Part shown: positions 18,162 through 31,800 of the stretch, piece after piece
Numbering within the stretch: position 1 is the first letter of the stretch
Layout of the letters: each line of letters begins with the position of its first letter
Source of the DNA: Symsagittifera roscoffensis
Taxonomy: Eukaryota; Xenacoelomorpha; Acoela; Convolutidae
Length of the DNA stretch: 64,000 nt
NCBI RefSeq assembly: GCF_963678635.1
Contig: NC_087063.1
Coordinates: 40,004,759-40,068,758 of the forward strand
Direction of reading: 5' to 3'
Translations under genes and position numbers: made by a program
Notes under the pieces: generated by a model
Databases searched by the model: none
Told to the model about the DNA's origin: nothing
Seen by the model: only the letters and a program-made list of their open reading frames with translations

Positions 18162-18493
18162 ATAGAGAAAAATCAGAACGACGCCATATTTTGTGACGAA
18201 CGGTTGTATCCGAGACGAGAAAATTACGGAGCCTCTTATCGTGGCAATAACACACGATAAGGACCTTAGTGACGGATATTTGTGGAGACGGAGGCTTCAG
18301 TGGGGGGAAGAGAAATACCACGGAACCCTCCCGGGACACGAAATATAGGAGATAAGAGTGTTATCTCAAGAAAATCACGGGAGCGGAGGCTTGGTCCCCC
18401 AGAGACTGTTATATGTGAAGGGACTGTGTGAACTAGCCATAACAGTTGCTGTAATGTCCTAGATCTGAATTAAACACCGTTATTATTTAATAT

Positions 18494-19322
18494 TTCAGAG
18501 CATGAGTAGATAGAGAAAGGAAAAGGTCAATCCATCTCCAATGGATTTAATATAAAACTGTCACACAAAAACATATAGAAATAGGTGGTTCGAGCCGTGT
18601 TTTTAATGACAATCACGTAGTCTGAGGATCCGAGACTCAGCTATGTGGTTGTGTTCGCATGCAAACGAAAGCTGATCAAAAGTCGTTTGACTGATGGCCT
18701 AAAAATAGTAACTTTTTACTTTGCCCTAGACAGACCAGAAAATCAACTGGCAAGGTCGAGACGGTGAAAAACGAGTGGAATTAAGGTAACTGACGCCTGC
18801 CAGTCGTCAATAGGTACTTTTTCTACGCTCCGTCGCTGTGTGATATTTGGGCGAATGTTACAACGGCTAAGATAAATTAACATTATGACGATGCATTTAA
18901 TGCTGATATATGATGAGAATGCGTTAAAATTGTAAATTCAAACAAACGTTTTCGCACATTTTTGTGCATTTTCAGGTTTTAAAGTTCTAAACTATCTGTA
19001 CAAAATGATCAAAGATCTGCAGATAATGATCATAAAAAGTGTCATACACATCATTATTTCAAAATTTAAAAAATTCAACCAATCACAACTTTACAAATAT
19101 TACTGAAATTATGTAACAACTATTATGTAACAATTTTAAACATTCAGTCACAAATTTCTGAGAATTTTCACTTTTTTTGTTTTTACCAATGATATGTGAC
19201 TTCATTGATACAGTTTGCTGATATATATGCGTTTTTCTAACGCTGGTATGGCCCTATCCAGTTTGTGCACTGATCGTAACTAAACGGAAGGGCTCCTTTT
19301 GTAATTTACACTTTTACATTTT
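18494..19322. other. Intergenic DNA between the retroelement and the GS-like gene, with one long hairpin
   Basis: No coding region is visible. At 18609-18652 the arms ACAATCACGTAG and CTATGTGGTTGT pair with G-T wobbles, and inside them CTGAG pairs with CTCAG around a short loop, with a one-base bulge, giving about 17 base pairs in total. The rest is AT-rich and includes the left arm (19239-19300) of an inverted repeat. Confidence 0.5.
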
Positions 19323-19896
19323 CTACAATAAATAGGAATACATCTCTCGCTGTTGTTGTAAGTTTTTGATGGGTAGATCTTTTTGTCGCTTAAGATCTAG
19401 GTACATCTGTGAAAAGTCCTCCCCAAGTGCTTCTTTAACAACATCATCGGCTTCGAACGCGTCCAGTGCTTCAAAAAGGGACCCGGGTAGATGTCGTTCT
19501 TTGTTGATACCAATAGGCTGAGGCTAAAACACATCGATTTTTACTACCGGTGGATCGAAATTTACTAACGGTGTATGCTATTTACCTTTCTCCATTTCTA
19601 ATTGAGTGATAAAGCAGTTTTCGTTCAGTTTTATTTAACAGGGTTTAATTGATCCATTCTTATATAATGACATCATTACCCTCGCGACAGCAAGGGTGTT
19701 TCAATCGGGTACTACTTTTTTCCCGTAACTAACGTTGTTCACAGTATGGGCGAAATTAGTAAATTAAGAATCAATTCATGAATTCAAGTTTCTATGCTTC
19801 TCCGACTCTTTTGGTATGAAAAAAGTCCATTAAAATGGGCCCTTCTTTCATGCGACGGTACGTACACAGGTTGGATAGGGCCGTACCAACGCTATA
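19239..19896. repeat. Inverted repeat (arms about 62 bp) enclosing the GS terminal exon
   Basis: The arm at 19239-19300, containing GGCCCTATCCA and AAGGGC, is repeated in reverse complement at 19831-19896. The terminal exon of the GS-like gene lies between them. The arms are imperfect (roughly three quarters identical by eye). It resembles a decayed MITE-like element or part of a dispersed repeat pair. Confidence 0.6.
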
Positions 19897-22800
19897 TAAA
19901 TTCATCGGCAAAATTTTATAATTAAATCAAATCGATTTTATTGCATCCAGAGAATTTTCAATCAAAATTTAACATCCTCAATTATAGCACAGATAGAATT
20001 GTCTATGCTGGATGTATTTTAAGTTTTTTGCACCCCCTAAGGCAGAGGATTGCACTCCTCAGAAGTGGAAAGCTTATTTTTGTTCTTATAAAGTTTATTT
20101 TGTCCGAATATGATTCGTTCCGTTTTTCGCTCAGCTTCTCTGCTAGTTTCTGGATGGTTTTTTGTAGAGCCTGGTGCTGCTCCTCCGGTACACGCAAAAA
20201 TAAATGGAACAAAGCTGCTGTGTCCCACATCCAGAATTCTTTGTTGGTATTTTATGTTTTGACACTCTCATGATATTTGTAGGGGTCAGATATAGTTATA
20301 GGGCAGGATTTAGCAGGGGGATCGAAAATTTTTACATCAAAAAAGGTTCGGCTGAATCGGCCTCCCCAGAGTCCTTTTGCATTGATGTCAAGTCGAGCGT
20401 CATCTTCAGTAGTTGTTGTTTCGTTGTGAAAGCTTTCGCCTTCCAACGATTGAAGTTTCTATTAGAAAAACAACTTTGATCAATGTTGAATTAGGAGTAC
20501 TTTCGAGCTATCGCTCATCATCAGCATCTTAAAACACAAAAATATTGAGCTTGAAAAAAGCACCAAATCCAGTCAAATGAAGAAAAGAAAAAACAAACAA
20601 AAAATCTATTCTGAGGCGGAAAGTATCGCAAAGATGGTGAGGGGGCAAGATTGAAGTTTCGGCTCTATTTCAACATCATGGCATACTTCGTCCGGGAGTG
20701 TCGCAAAGGTATCGCGAATTTCATGTCTTAGGTGAGTGTATCCACCTTTGGACAGTATAGAGAGTGGGTCAGTGTGAACGGTTGTCCACATGTGTATGTA
20801 TGTGGAGTGTTTGGTGGTTCCCATCCATATCTCAGATGTAATCCATCTTTAAACTCTGATTTGTTGAGGGAAAAATTGTATTTTTTCAAGGGTAGCACGC
20901 TTAGCCCATTCGATGCTCCTTTCTGTGACGCTAGATTTATTGTCAGTTTTTTTTGATGAGCAGTTTTTTCTGATGAGCCATAATTTTAGCTTTTTTTGAG
21001 AGTGTGATGTTCTGTCTCTCAGTTTTGATGTTTCTATTTATCAGAGTTTGTTCCGTTTCAGCTATTTCTGGATCACTGTTTTCTAACGGATCACAAATGG
21101 CTCGTGACCACTCATAATTTCTGGTAAAGTCCGTGTTACGGAGGAGGTCTAATCCTCCCATTTTTAGTTGTAGTGCAAAAAGGCTGCCATCTTCATCGGT
21201 TATTTGGTTTTTACCAGTAATACTAGAAAGTAGCTGCTGTCTTACGTTTTTCTCATTTTCTCAAATGCTTCCGAAGTTGATCTGGTTAGAAAGCTGAGTT
21301 TATTTTGAACTCCTTTTGTGTAGCAGGAGTGATGTTTTAACTATTTTGGAAAGCTTTTGTTAGGGTAGTTGTCTTTACAATTTCGCTTTCCATGTATTTA
21401 TCGCATGCTGATGGTGTTCCTATAACCGATCCAAGGACTCTAAAACTGTCTACCATTGTATTATTTGCGCCTTCGATTACTTTTATGGCGCTTTCCCGAC
21501 GGTTTTTCTTTACTATGAGTTGACTTTTGGAAGGCTTCACATTGTATCCGAAATCCTTTCCGTGCACATCCAGGTTGTCCAGTATTGCGCGGAGACTCTT
21601 AAGATCTGACGCCTGCAGCGCTTCCGTCATCTGCGTACCATTTTTGGGTGACATTTGGGTTTTGCAGGAGCTCAATCAGTGGGATTATCTCAATTCCGTA
21701 CATAGCCATTGCGAGGGGATCACCTTGTTGTGCCTTGGGCAGATGTCAAAACCGTGTTATTGACATATAAATTTGAGGGATGTTTATTTGAGGTGGCCAG
21801 CGCATGATGTAGTGCGGACAAAGGATCTCTACATTTTTAGAGCAAGTTCTCTATTGAGCGAGTTGAAGGCATTTTCTGCATCAATAAGTAGGATGGCGTC
21901 CGTTTCTAGTTTCTCAAACTCGTTCCTCGAGCTGTGGATAGCATATTCGGTTCCACACTTCTGGCCTAAGCAGAGTTGATTTTTTTCCGAGATTTTTAAG
22001 ATCTGATTTTATACATTGGGTGATTGTTTTGCCAATTATTCGTCTCAGAACCTCGCCTGTACCAATGGGCCGTACCCCTGGATTTTTGTCCAGAGGTATC
22101 AGGCGAAACGAGTTGTATGCCGTTAGGTTTTCATGGGGGAGAAATTTACTTACTACTATATAGGATAGCTTTGCAATTGTTTTGCAAAGCTCAATGGATG
22201 TCTGGTTGAAGTGAGTTAATATCCTTCTTCATTCGTACGCATCTAGACCTGATGGACCGTGGCTTCCGTGCGTTTTCAGGGTTGATTTTCGAAGTGTCTT
22301 TGCGTTTATTTGTTCGAATATATAGGGGTGGTATGGCATTGTGTCTTCATTTACTTCAGTTACATAGTTCACTGCTTTGGCTTGGGGGTGTTTTTCTTTC
22401 AGGATACTAAGGATTGTTTTTCCTTCAATAACTTCTTTTAGGGGAATTACTCCTTTTGTTTTCTTGTCTGAAAGGCAGCCGATGGCGGCAGATATTTTGC
22501 CTGTACTCATTAGAGTACCGAATTGCTTAATTTCTTCGTTTACTTCGCACTTTTTCTGTTTTGGATGTCTAATTTGGAGAGCTTTCGCTTCAGTGAAAAG
22601 TTCGTCTAGTAGGCCTTGCTTCCATAAAATTATGCGGCGGCTCAGAGTTTTGGAATTTGATCCTTTTGTTTCTGATTTAGTTTTGGGGAGCAGCAGATGT
22701 GGGAGAATCATTGCTACTTTCATTGCGATGTTAGAACAAAAGAAAGAATAGATTGTAGAGAAATGGAATTTAAAAACAAATAACAAAAAAGAAATGAAAG

Positions 22801-25800
22801 CGATTACAACCTGAGTTTTTACGGGTGGTGTTTCCAGCGGGGATGTCCGGGTAGAGGGGGAGTAACGCGGCTTGACAACCTTGTCTCTCAAAATTCCGTC
22901 CCGGGCCTTCTTACAAGCGTACCATTATTGGCGTACCATATCACATGAAACTATTTAGTAAGTTTATCGCAAGAGTTAGGCTCGAACCGGCAAAGGTACG
23001 CGCAAAGTTTATTGCAACAATATTCGAACCTGCAAAGGTCCTCGGTTCAAATATGACAGGACCTTTTTTTTTCAAACATGAGTTATTTCATTTCAAAACA
23101 ATGTCAGCTTATTGTTTGTCTGTTTGTTTTGTCGGCTTAGTTACCACATCGTAGAATTGTTGTTTTTGTACAGAATTTACATTGTAGTTGCTTTCACTGT
23201 TTTGATTTACTTCTGATGTTGTAGTTTTACTAACCTTGACTTCTATGTTTTCTTTTTTTTCGCTTAAAAACTTTATTGTTCCCAAATGATTTCGGCTTGT
23301 ATTTTGTCGGCTTATTGGCCTAATTTTGAATCGTTTTAATTTTGATGCTACAGGTTTCAGTTTTATATTAATTTTTTGTCGACTAATTAGTTTCGTCCCA
23401 ATTTAGTTCATATTATCCTGGTTTTTATACACGCCTATTTTTTCTGTTAGAAAAGATTTATTTTTTGAAATTGACCCAAAATTGCTTCATTTTTTTCGCA
23501 GGTTTCGGAATTATTTTTTATCTAAAAATTCTTGAAATTAGTTTCAGTTTTGTTTTGAATGATTTGTTTAAGGACTGAGAAATTTGCTTCAAAATTCATT
23601 CAAGTCGATGGCTTAGGGTATTGTGTTCAATATGAAAAAAAAATCAAAAATCCAAAAAATTTTGTTGAAGTTGACTTGCCTGTCTACAAAGATATATGGC
23701 GTAGACTCAGAAGTGTGGTTCTCTTCGGCTGAAATTTAAGGAAAATTTTCGTGTTGATTTATATTTGTTTACGGACCTTTTTCTTTTTTATTGTTATTTT
23801 TTTTTCTTTGATCCAGCTCTCTTAACGGTGCATATCAAGTTCATATATGATAAGTTTAATGTAATTAGGTGATTTTTATCAAATTTTTGAATTTTATCAG
23901 ATTTTCTGCAGATTCTTGTGGGAATCGCTTGAAACTTAAGCAATCATTTTTTTCTTTCATTTTGATCTTAGTTTATAGCAAGTTTTCCGGTTGATATTCA
24001 GAGCCAATTGGTCCCGTTGGATGTGCAGGTTGTTTGGTTGCAAGGTTTTAAGCAACGTTTTCGTGTTCATCAAGGAAGTTTTGCGCGTTCAGTCTAATGG
24101 TTGTGAGAAAGAAATGAAAGATAGTTTGGGTAGCCTGCATCATTCTGATGTATCAGGTAAATGATTTTTTCAGCTTACGATTTTTTCAACAGAATTCATT
24201 CAAGTTTTCGTTTTTTATTTGAGACAAAATAACTTCCGGTTTGTCTTTTCATTTCTAGGTAATCATAGTCATTCATATTTGTAACTCAAGTCATGCAAAT
24301 CTCAGCTTCGCCTCACAGTATCCAAACTAACTCATTTCAAGTGTTATACTATTTAATTGTAGAAACAGATTGGGAGTGTTCGCGTGCAAAAAAAGTCGCG
24401 TCAAAGCTGAAAATTGTCCACTGCGCCTAGTCTGAAACCGGATATACTTGGAACAGTTTCTATAAATGAAACTTTTTTCATATGTCCTGTTGAATAAGAA
24501 ATCACATGTTCTTATGTGGCAGCTCATTTGAGCTCCAACCGTGTTACAGCTATTTAAGATTGCGGAGAAAAAAAAACATTATACGCCATTGCTCATCCTT
24601 AATTTTTCGAGGATGCGGAAATACAATACGACTTGATTTATTTTAGAACTTTGCTGTCTTAAACTTTGAAAAACGAAGTACTCCGGAGCCTTGAGTAAAA
24701 TGATCCAAGATAAGAATGCGTCCAAGAAAAAAATAAATGATTGATGCGGGAGAAATCAGAGAAGTGACTTTAGGTCAATAAATTTCTGTATCTGTTTCAT
24801 CTTAGACTTTCTGCTCAATGACCGGTAATTGACTCACTTATACCTAAGAATAGATCTTTATTACGCTTGCGATAAGCAAGCATTATCAAACTGGAATCTG
24901 GACTTTTTTTTTTCCAGTTAACTACTAGTTTAACAAAATCAGTTGAAATATTTCTGCAGCATTCAAGCAGCAACCAAACATGCTCGATTTCTTGAAAATT
25001 CATATTTAACTACTGGCTGAGTACTAGTTACTACAGGGTAGTTTCAGGAGAGACTTGAAACTTTTAAAAGTTTTTTACATAGTAAGTTTTTTTTCGGCTC
25101 AACTGTTGTCTGCTCTAAGATTGTCGGCCCTGTTTCCGCTTCTTAAGTTTGGTCCATTTGCCAGTTTGAATTTAAAATGTCTTGCATGGCATGTTTGCAT
25201 AGAATTCTTCCTTGATAAAAACAGGTATCATGAAAATGTTACGTTTTTTCATTTTTGAGACGCTTTGAAAATTTAAATACTTTTTGCCAAAAAAATGTTT
25301 CCCCAAAAAATCTTTCTGAATTTTAAAAAGAGGTATACATAGAAAGATCGCCTGCATTTCAGTTCAGTGGTAACTTCCTTGCTTGAGAAGAAAAATCCCA
25401 GAAGTTCGCTTTCAGTCAGAACCCGTTTTTTTTGGTCGAATCTGAAAATTTCCGACTTTTTAGACTTTCGTGTCTGCAGTTTTTTGTCGGGTTATGTTCC
25501 GCAGAAAAGTTCGGTTTCTTTTTAGCTTTTTGAGAGCTCTTTGTAATGTTTCTAATGGTGCAGTAATTTTGTCGCAGAATTTTTTTTTTCGTTTTTGCAA
25601 CTTTTTTTCGTTTTTTGACAAAAAGAAACTATTTTTTTAAGGTTTTTTCAAATTTTGATTTGTCTTTCCTTTTTCTGGTAATCATAGTTATTCATATTTG
25701 TAACTCAAGTGATGCAAATCTCAGCTTTGCCTCACAGTATCCAAACTAACTCATTTCAAATGTTATACTATTTAATTGTAGAACCAGACTGGGAGTGTTT

Positions 25801-28800
25801 GCGTGCAAAAAACAAATTGCTTCTAAGCTGAAAATTGTTCACTGCGCCGCCTAGTCTGAAAACCGGATGTACTTGGAACAGTTTTTATTAATGGAGTTTT
25901 TTTTCATATGTCTTGCTGGATAAGAAATCACATGTTTTTTTGTGGCAGCTCATTTGAGCTCAAACCGTGGTTCAGCTACCTAAGGTTGCGCGGAAAGAAC
26001 ATCATACGCCATTGTTCATCCTTTGACTGAGTACTAGTTACTACAGGGTAGTTTCAGGAGGGACTTCTAACTTATTAAAGTTTTTTCTACATAGTAAGTT
26101 TTTTTTCGGCTCAACTGTTGTCTGTTCTATGATTGTCGGCCCTGGTTCCGCTTCGTAAGTTTTTTCCAGTTGCTAATTTGAATTTATGGTGTCTTGCTTG
26201 GCATGTTTGCTTAGAATTCTTGTTTGATAAAAAAAGGTAATATGAAAGTGTAAGGGTTTTTTTTCATTTTCTCAGATGCTTTGATAATTTTAATTCTTTT
26301 TTCAAAAAAGAAGAAGTATACATTGAAAGATCCCTACATTTTTGTGTGCCTGCATACTCCCCTGGTCGCTTTTTGTTTTTCTTTTTGTCTACAGCCTTCG
26401 AAAACATCTGTGGGGGAATACTCAACCGATATTTTTTTCGTTTCCCAAATCTGATATTTGGGTTTCAATGAATCGAACGGAATTGAAAAGCTCCCCTCAA
26501 TAAGCGGTTAGCACATAAATTATGGCCCTCGGAATATTCAAATTTTTGGTTTTTTGACCGTTTCGTAAATATTTTTCAATTTTTTCTCAAAAACTAAACT
26601 CCCACACCGGAGTTTGTGGATTCAATGGAGATAACTGGCAGTGGGAAGCTCCCCTGCATTAGCGGTGCCACTCACAGTTTTACCCAAAGAGTTATCGTCC
26701 TCGGAAAAACCATTTTTTCTTAATTTTAGAGCATTTTTTTTAACAAAATTTGGTAAATTTAACCAAAAATACCCTTCAATGTCTGAGATTTTGGGTTCAA
26801 TCCAAAGAACGAGTTGTGGTAAGCTTCTTTGCATAGGTGACTACGCCCAAATTTTTTATACAACGCAAATTATGACCCTCGGAAAAATCAAAGTTTTGAT
26901 TTTTTGACCGTTTTTTGAAACATCTTGTCGTTTCTCGAGAACTACCCGGACAAACCTCGGTTTTTGTGTTCAATCGAAACAACAGTTTGGAAGAATTTCT
27001 TTTACATCTGCGGCTACGGCTATTTTTGTAAAACATAAAGTTATGATTCTCGGAATTGTCAACTCTTCGATTTGTTGACCGTTTGTTTGGTTTTTTCTCG
27101 AGAACTATTCTGCCAAATGTGATATCAGAGGTTTAATTGACCCAACATGTTGTTGGAAGCCTAACTTTATAATTTTCTACGCCCAGTTTCTGCTAGAAAA
27201 AAAGCTATGGCCTTAAAATAAGTAAAAGTTTTGAAAATTATACCGTTTTTTTTTTTTAATTTTTTTTTACCTGGCTCGAAAATTACTTGACAGTTTTCAG
27301 GTTAGGTGTTCAAGCGAGAAATGCGGTTTTAGAAATCCTCTTACTTTACTGGCCACGGCCTGCGTTTAGCAGAAAAAAGTTACTGATTTTTGAATTTTGA
27401 CTATTTTATAGAAATTTTTTGACTTTTCTTAAAAATTACCTTATCAAATCTGAGATAAAAATATCAATCGAAAGAAGCGGTTGCGCGAGTTTTTCCTGAA
27501 GAAGCGGCTACCTCCCAATTTTTTTGTAAGAGAAAGGCTAGGTTTTTGGAAAAATTTCAAAAATTTCTTCCGTATCACTTCAGTTGAGAAACTACTAAAT
27601 TTTGGGGTTTTTTTTCAACATTTTTCTTTTTTTTCGACTCATGCTTTTTTATGATTGTGTTGCATGGCATGTGGTGCGAAGCTCCGCTTTGCCTCTGTGT
27701 AATAAAATTTCAATCACAGGGGCGGTGTAGGCGGCACCCTTAGGGATTCGACTCTACGAACCAAAGGGACCCCCCTTTGGTGTCACTCCATGACATCCAT
27801 ATTCGGCCGATCAAACCTAATGTTTATCTAAAGACACCTTTGACGCTGATAAATGCTAATTTTGAAGGGGAGAACACAAAACGCGATTCTTCAATCAAAA
27901 CTTTCAAGGTTTTCATGGGAAGAACAAAAAGGTGATTTTTTGGTCAATACGGCATTTTGACCTGTTTTTTAAAAATCTGCGTGCGCCGCCAAACATTTTG
28001 TGAAAATAGAGTCTTTTTAATGTTTTTAGGAATGCTCGCAACTTCAATTTGGTTGACCCAAAAAAAAGGTTGACAATTTTTTCGATCATATTTGATTTTG
28101 ATTAGCAAGCTAGTCAAACGGGGGCATAGATTTTTAAGATAATTTAAGATAATACAAAAACTTGTCACATAATCCAGCTACAACTAAAGCCGTTAAACTG
28201 TTCAACGCTGAAATCAAGCATTTGATCACAATGCTCATAAGCATTTCAAATTTAACAACTGGTTCTGCCCTTTGGTCAGTTTTCTCATTAAAGCTAATGA
28301 AGAAACTTGGTCAGTTTTAAAGAAAGTTTTATGTAGTTTTCCCTATTAAGTTATATCGGCTTCATATAAAATATTTAGTTGCTCTATTCAAAAACGTATA
28401 AAATTTGTGTGCGAGTGTTTTCATCGTAAGTGTCTTTACACTTGCCATTACATGCCATTACTAAGGGTATTGCAACTGGGTCTAAACTTTTTGACAGTGA
28501 AAAAATTATTTAACCAATTTACTAGCGTATCAAGTTGCTGCTACTCAAGCCGCTAAGCGTAGTCGACCTTTTTGTTAGGTTGACTTTTTTAGTTGACCAA
28601 ATTGATTTTCCGAGCACTCCCAGAACACTATAAAGACCTCATTTTGACATCTTTGCGCCTCAGTCATTTGTTTAAAACAACAAGTCAAAAGTTCAAACAG
28701 GAATGTGTTTGAAAAAAAAAACAGGCCAAAAATTCCGTTTTTGGGCACTTCGTGGAAAATTTTGACAAAAATAGCGTTTTTTTTGCGCGCACTCCCTTTC

Positions 28801-31800
28801 AAAATTAGTACATATTGGCGGCGAATGTCTTTATACTGTCTTTATATCAGGTGTTTATTTTTTTGGGCCGCAGACAATTTTTTGAAAAAACAGGCCAAAA
28901 TTTCCATTTCTGGGCATATGGAAAATTTTGACCAAATTGAGTTTTTTTGCGCGCGCTCCTTTTCAAAATTAGGGTATATTGGTGCCAAATGTATTTATAG
29001 TGTCTTCATATAAGGTCTTTATATCTTGCGCGCAGGCAATTGTTTGAAAAAAAAACAGGCCAAAAATTCTGTTTCTGGGCACTTGAAAAATTTTGACAAA
29101 ATTGAGTTTTTTTGCGCGCGCTCCGTTCAAAATTAGTATATATTGGCGCCGAATGTCTTTATAGTGTCTACATATAAGGTCTTTATATCTTGCGCCGCAG
29201 GCAATTGTTTGAAGAAAAAAAAACGTGCCAAAAATTCCGTTTCTGGGCACTTTTGGGTTTCGGGAAAGTTTCGGGCGCTAGCTTCCCTTCAAAATTGATT
29301 TATATGGCATCTTTAGAAAGAATTTGGGGTGGTTTGGCCGAAATCGGATGTCATAATGCCAAAGGGGGAACCTTTGTTTGGTATGAGGGTCAAATCCCTG
29401 AGCCCACATCCCCCTTCCCCCTAAATCCGCCCCTGCGTTGAGTTAAGTCACAAAATTTGATATGTAAAGTTTTAGTTGTCAGTATCTTTTGTCTTCTCAT
29501 TTTCTGTTCCCATGACATGAATTTTTCTTGTGGCTTAAGTTAATTTCACATTAGCGAAGTTATTGTTCCGACCTTTGAAAATGGTGGCGAACTTTGTTTT
29601 CAGTGCGTTTTAGTTTCTTCGTTTTTTTTTTCGTTTTTCTACTAGTTTTTCTACAATTTTTTTTTCAATTTGCATGGTTTACTATGGCTGTCGAATATAC
29701 CTAATCTTCCGTTTTTTGTTTTGCTCCTTTTATTACACCACGTCGGAAAAAAACGAAAGTAATTTGAAAAAAAAAACTATCTTCTTAAGACTATGGTCGG
29801 AACATTTTGTGCTACTTGCGCAGTAACCGGCTATACTTATTTCTTTTTTTTCTTTTTGTTTTCTGCGCTAAATTAGGTACCTTAAATAATCATCGGATTG
29901 GGTTGAGTGATACATCATATTAAAGCCCTTTTAGTCGTGATTTCAACGACATTAAAACATTTTGAAAATTTTTTTTCGGTGTCGAGAAAAACCAGTTTGA
30001 AATTTTTGACTCTGTCTAATTTCAAGCTAATATGATGAGGCTAAGCAGGCTAACCAAAGCTTATAAGCCGTGAAAATTTAGATTTATATGAGTAAAGATA
30101 GTTTTTGGAGTTTTTCAAAAATTTTCTGCTAAAGTGTTAGAATTTTTCAGCAATATTTGTTTTTCTAGTCATTTTTCTGCAAAAATTCTTTTCCAATGGG
30201 CCTATTTTACTATGAATGTCGAATATGTATAATTTAATTTTTTCGCTAGATCTTTTTATCACACCAAGCAGGAAAAAAACGACACTAATTTGAAATTTTT
30301 TTTTTCTGGTATTTTTACACAGGTCGGAAAATTCTGTGCTACTTGCACAGTATCAGGCTATCCTTGTTTTGATTTATTTATGTATGGAATCACTAAATGG
30401 AGCCATATGTCGTAAATTATCTGAAATTATGATGTTCTCATCTGATCACAAAACTTTTCGAAGAAAAAACATTTTCAAGTCTTATTTTAACAAATGATTC
30501 CATCGTCTATTTTTTGTTTACCCAATGAGCTTTCTTAATTTCAAAGTGTAATAGAAATTAGAATGATAGTCATTAGTATTTAAGTATTATTTTTTTTGAG
30601 AATAAGGAATATGTTGCGGTTCTCACAATAGCCTTTTTTTCAAAGGTTACTTTACATAGCATATATTCTCGTATCGCATTAGTAGAAAAATCGCTTGTGA
30701 ATAATTGGAAAAAATGAATTCAAATGTGATAAACTAATGTATTAACTATGTAAAAAGTAAACGTACCAATCTTTGCTGTCGCAAGCCGTCCATCCCTGCT
30801 GCAAGTACTGCCGATAGTACTAGATATGGGTTTGCCGCTCCTGGGCTACGGAATTCCAAATATGTTTGGACATCTGATGTTTCTTTAATTCTCAACATGG
30901 CGCTCCGACTTTCGCGACTATAACATATTTCCGCTTGAGCTGATGCGACGCCACAGAACCTTCTGTAGCTGTTATTATTAGGACAGATTAAGGCGGTGAT
31001 TCCAGCTGCATGCTCCATAATTCCAGATATCCAGTATTTCGCCAGCTCTGATAATGCTACTTGGTCAGAACCGTCTGTCAAAGCATTCTGACCATCTTTC
31101 CATAACGAAAAATTGAAATGCCCTCCGTTGAAAACTCCTTCTGAAGGACAGCAGATGTATGCTGCCTCGTACCCGTATTCGAATGCGGTCGATTTAACAC
31201 AGTCTTTATGCAGACATGCGTCATCAGCAGAACCTATTCCATACTTGGGCTGCATTGTCATTTCTATTTGACCATCAAAAGCCTCAGAGTGAAAACTTTC
31301 TATGGACACACCGGCTTCTTGTAGTCTTTTTGTAATCTAACCAAGTGCTTTTTATTACGTTACTAATTTCTAGATTTTATCGCAAATTTTGATCCAAATT
31401 TATTGTTTTCCAATATTTTAGTGCCGTTAAAGTTTTACTTGGAGGTTCAAATTTTTGAGTCCGTATTTCTTTTAGCAGGAGTACTCGTATTCACTTCCAT
31501 CTTGAGAAAGAAAAATGTGCTGTAAATCATGAAGACATTGAAGGTTTATTTGTTAACTGTGTACTTTCTAAATACTTACTCTGTGATTTAGAAAATTTTA
31601 TTGGTCAGCGCAGGAAATGTATGGTAAAGAAATCAATTTAGAAGGCAAGATGCAACAAGGATAACCAGTTGCTGTGCAAGTAGCACAGAATGTTCCGAGC
31701 ACTTTCTTAGAATTTTTTTTCAAGTTATTGTCTTTTCTTGTACGTTGTGTGATGATAGAGCTATACAAACGCGCTGAAGTTATGTGAGTTACGCATAAAC

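Larger units (their letters stand above)
1..18493 (+). mobile_element. Very large Ty3/Gypsy-type LTR retroelement (5' LTR and leader outside the window)
   Basis: The element consists of a Gag-Pol ORF, an intercistronic gap, a second giant ORF, a polypurine tract and a probable 3' LTR, all on the plus strand. Pol order is protease, RT, RNase H, integrase, which is the Ty3/Gypsy order. Both ORFs are uninterrupted over 2640 and 2955 codons, so the insertion is young or recently active. Base composition is clearly richer in G+C than the surrounding AT-rich DNA. More than 18 kb is visible even without the 5' LTR, well above the 5-10 kb usual for animal Gypsy elements. The right boundary is approximate because the 5' LTR needed to define LTR ends is not in the window. 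I see no target-site duplication for the same reason. Confidence 0.9.
17265..18493 (+). mobile_element. Probable 3' LTR (right end approximate)
   Basis: This AT-rich stretch follows the polypurine tract. It contains a TATA box (17432-17440), a strong small hairpin (17668-17682), a TTGTCCGGGGAG motif (17963) and AATAAA (18156). The right end is guessed near the pyrimidine-poor segment ending TATTTCAG because the other LTR is not available for comparison. A 61-codon frame at 17915-18100 reads through the SGE motif but is too short and unsupported to call a gene. Confidence 0.5.

Noticed and set aside
22975..23154. Small ORF 22945-23154 as a gene
   Set aside because: It overlaps a tRNA-like repeat head and encodes no recognisable domain.
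28705..29250. Short open frames on both strands of the 167-bp tandem repeat
   Set aside because: They arise from repeat units and are low in complexity; no domain is seen.
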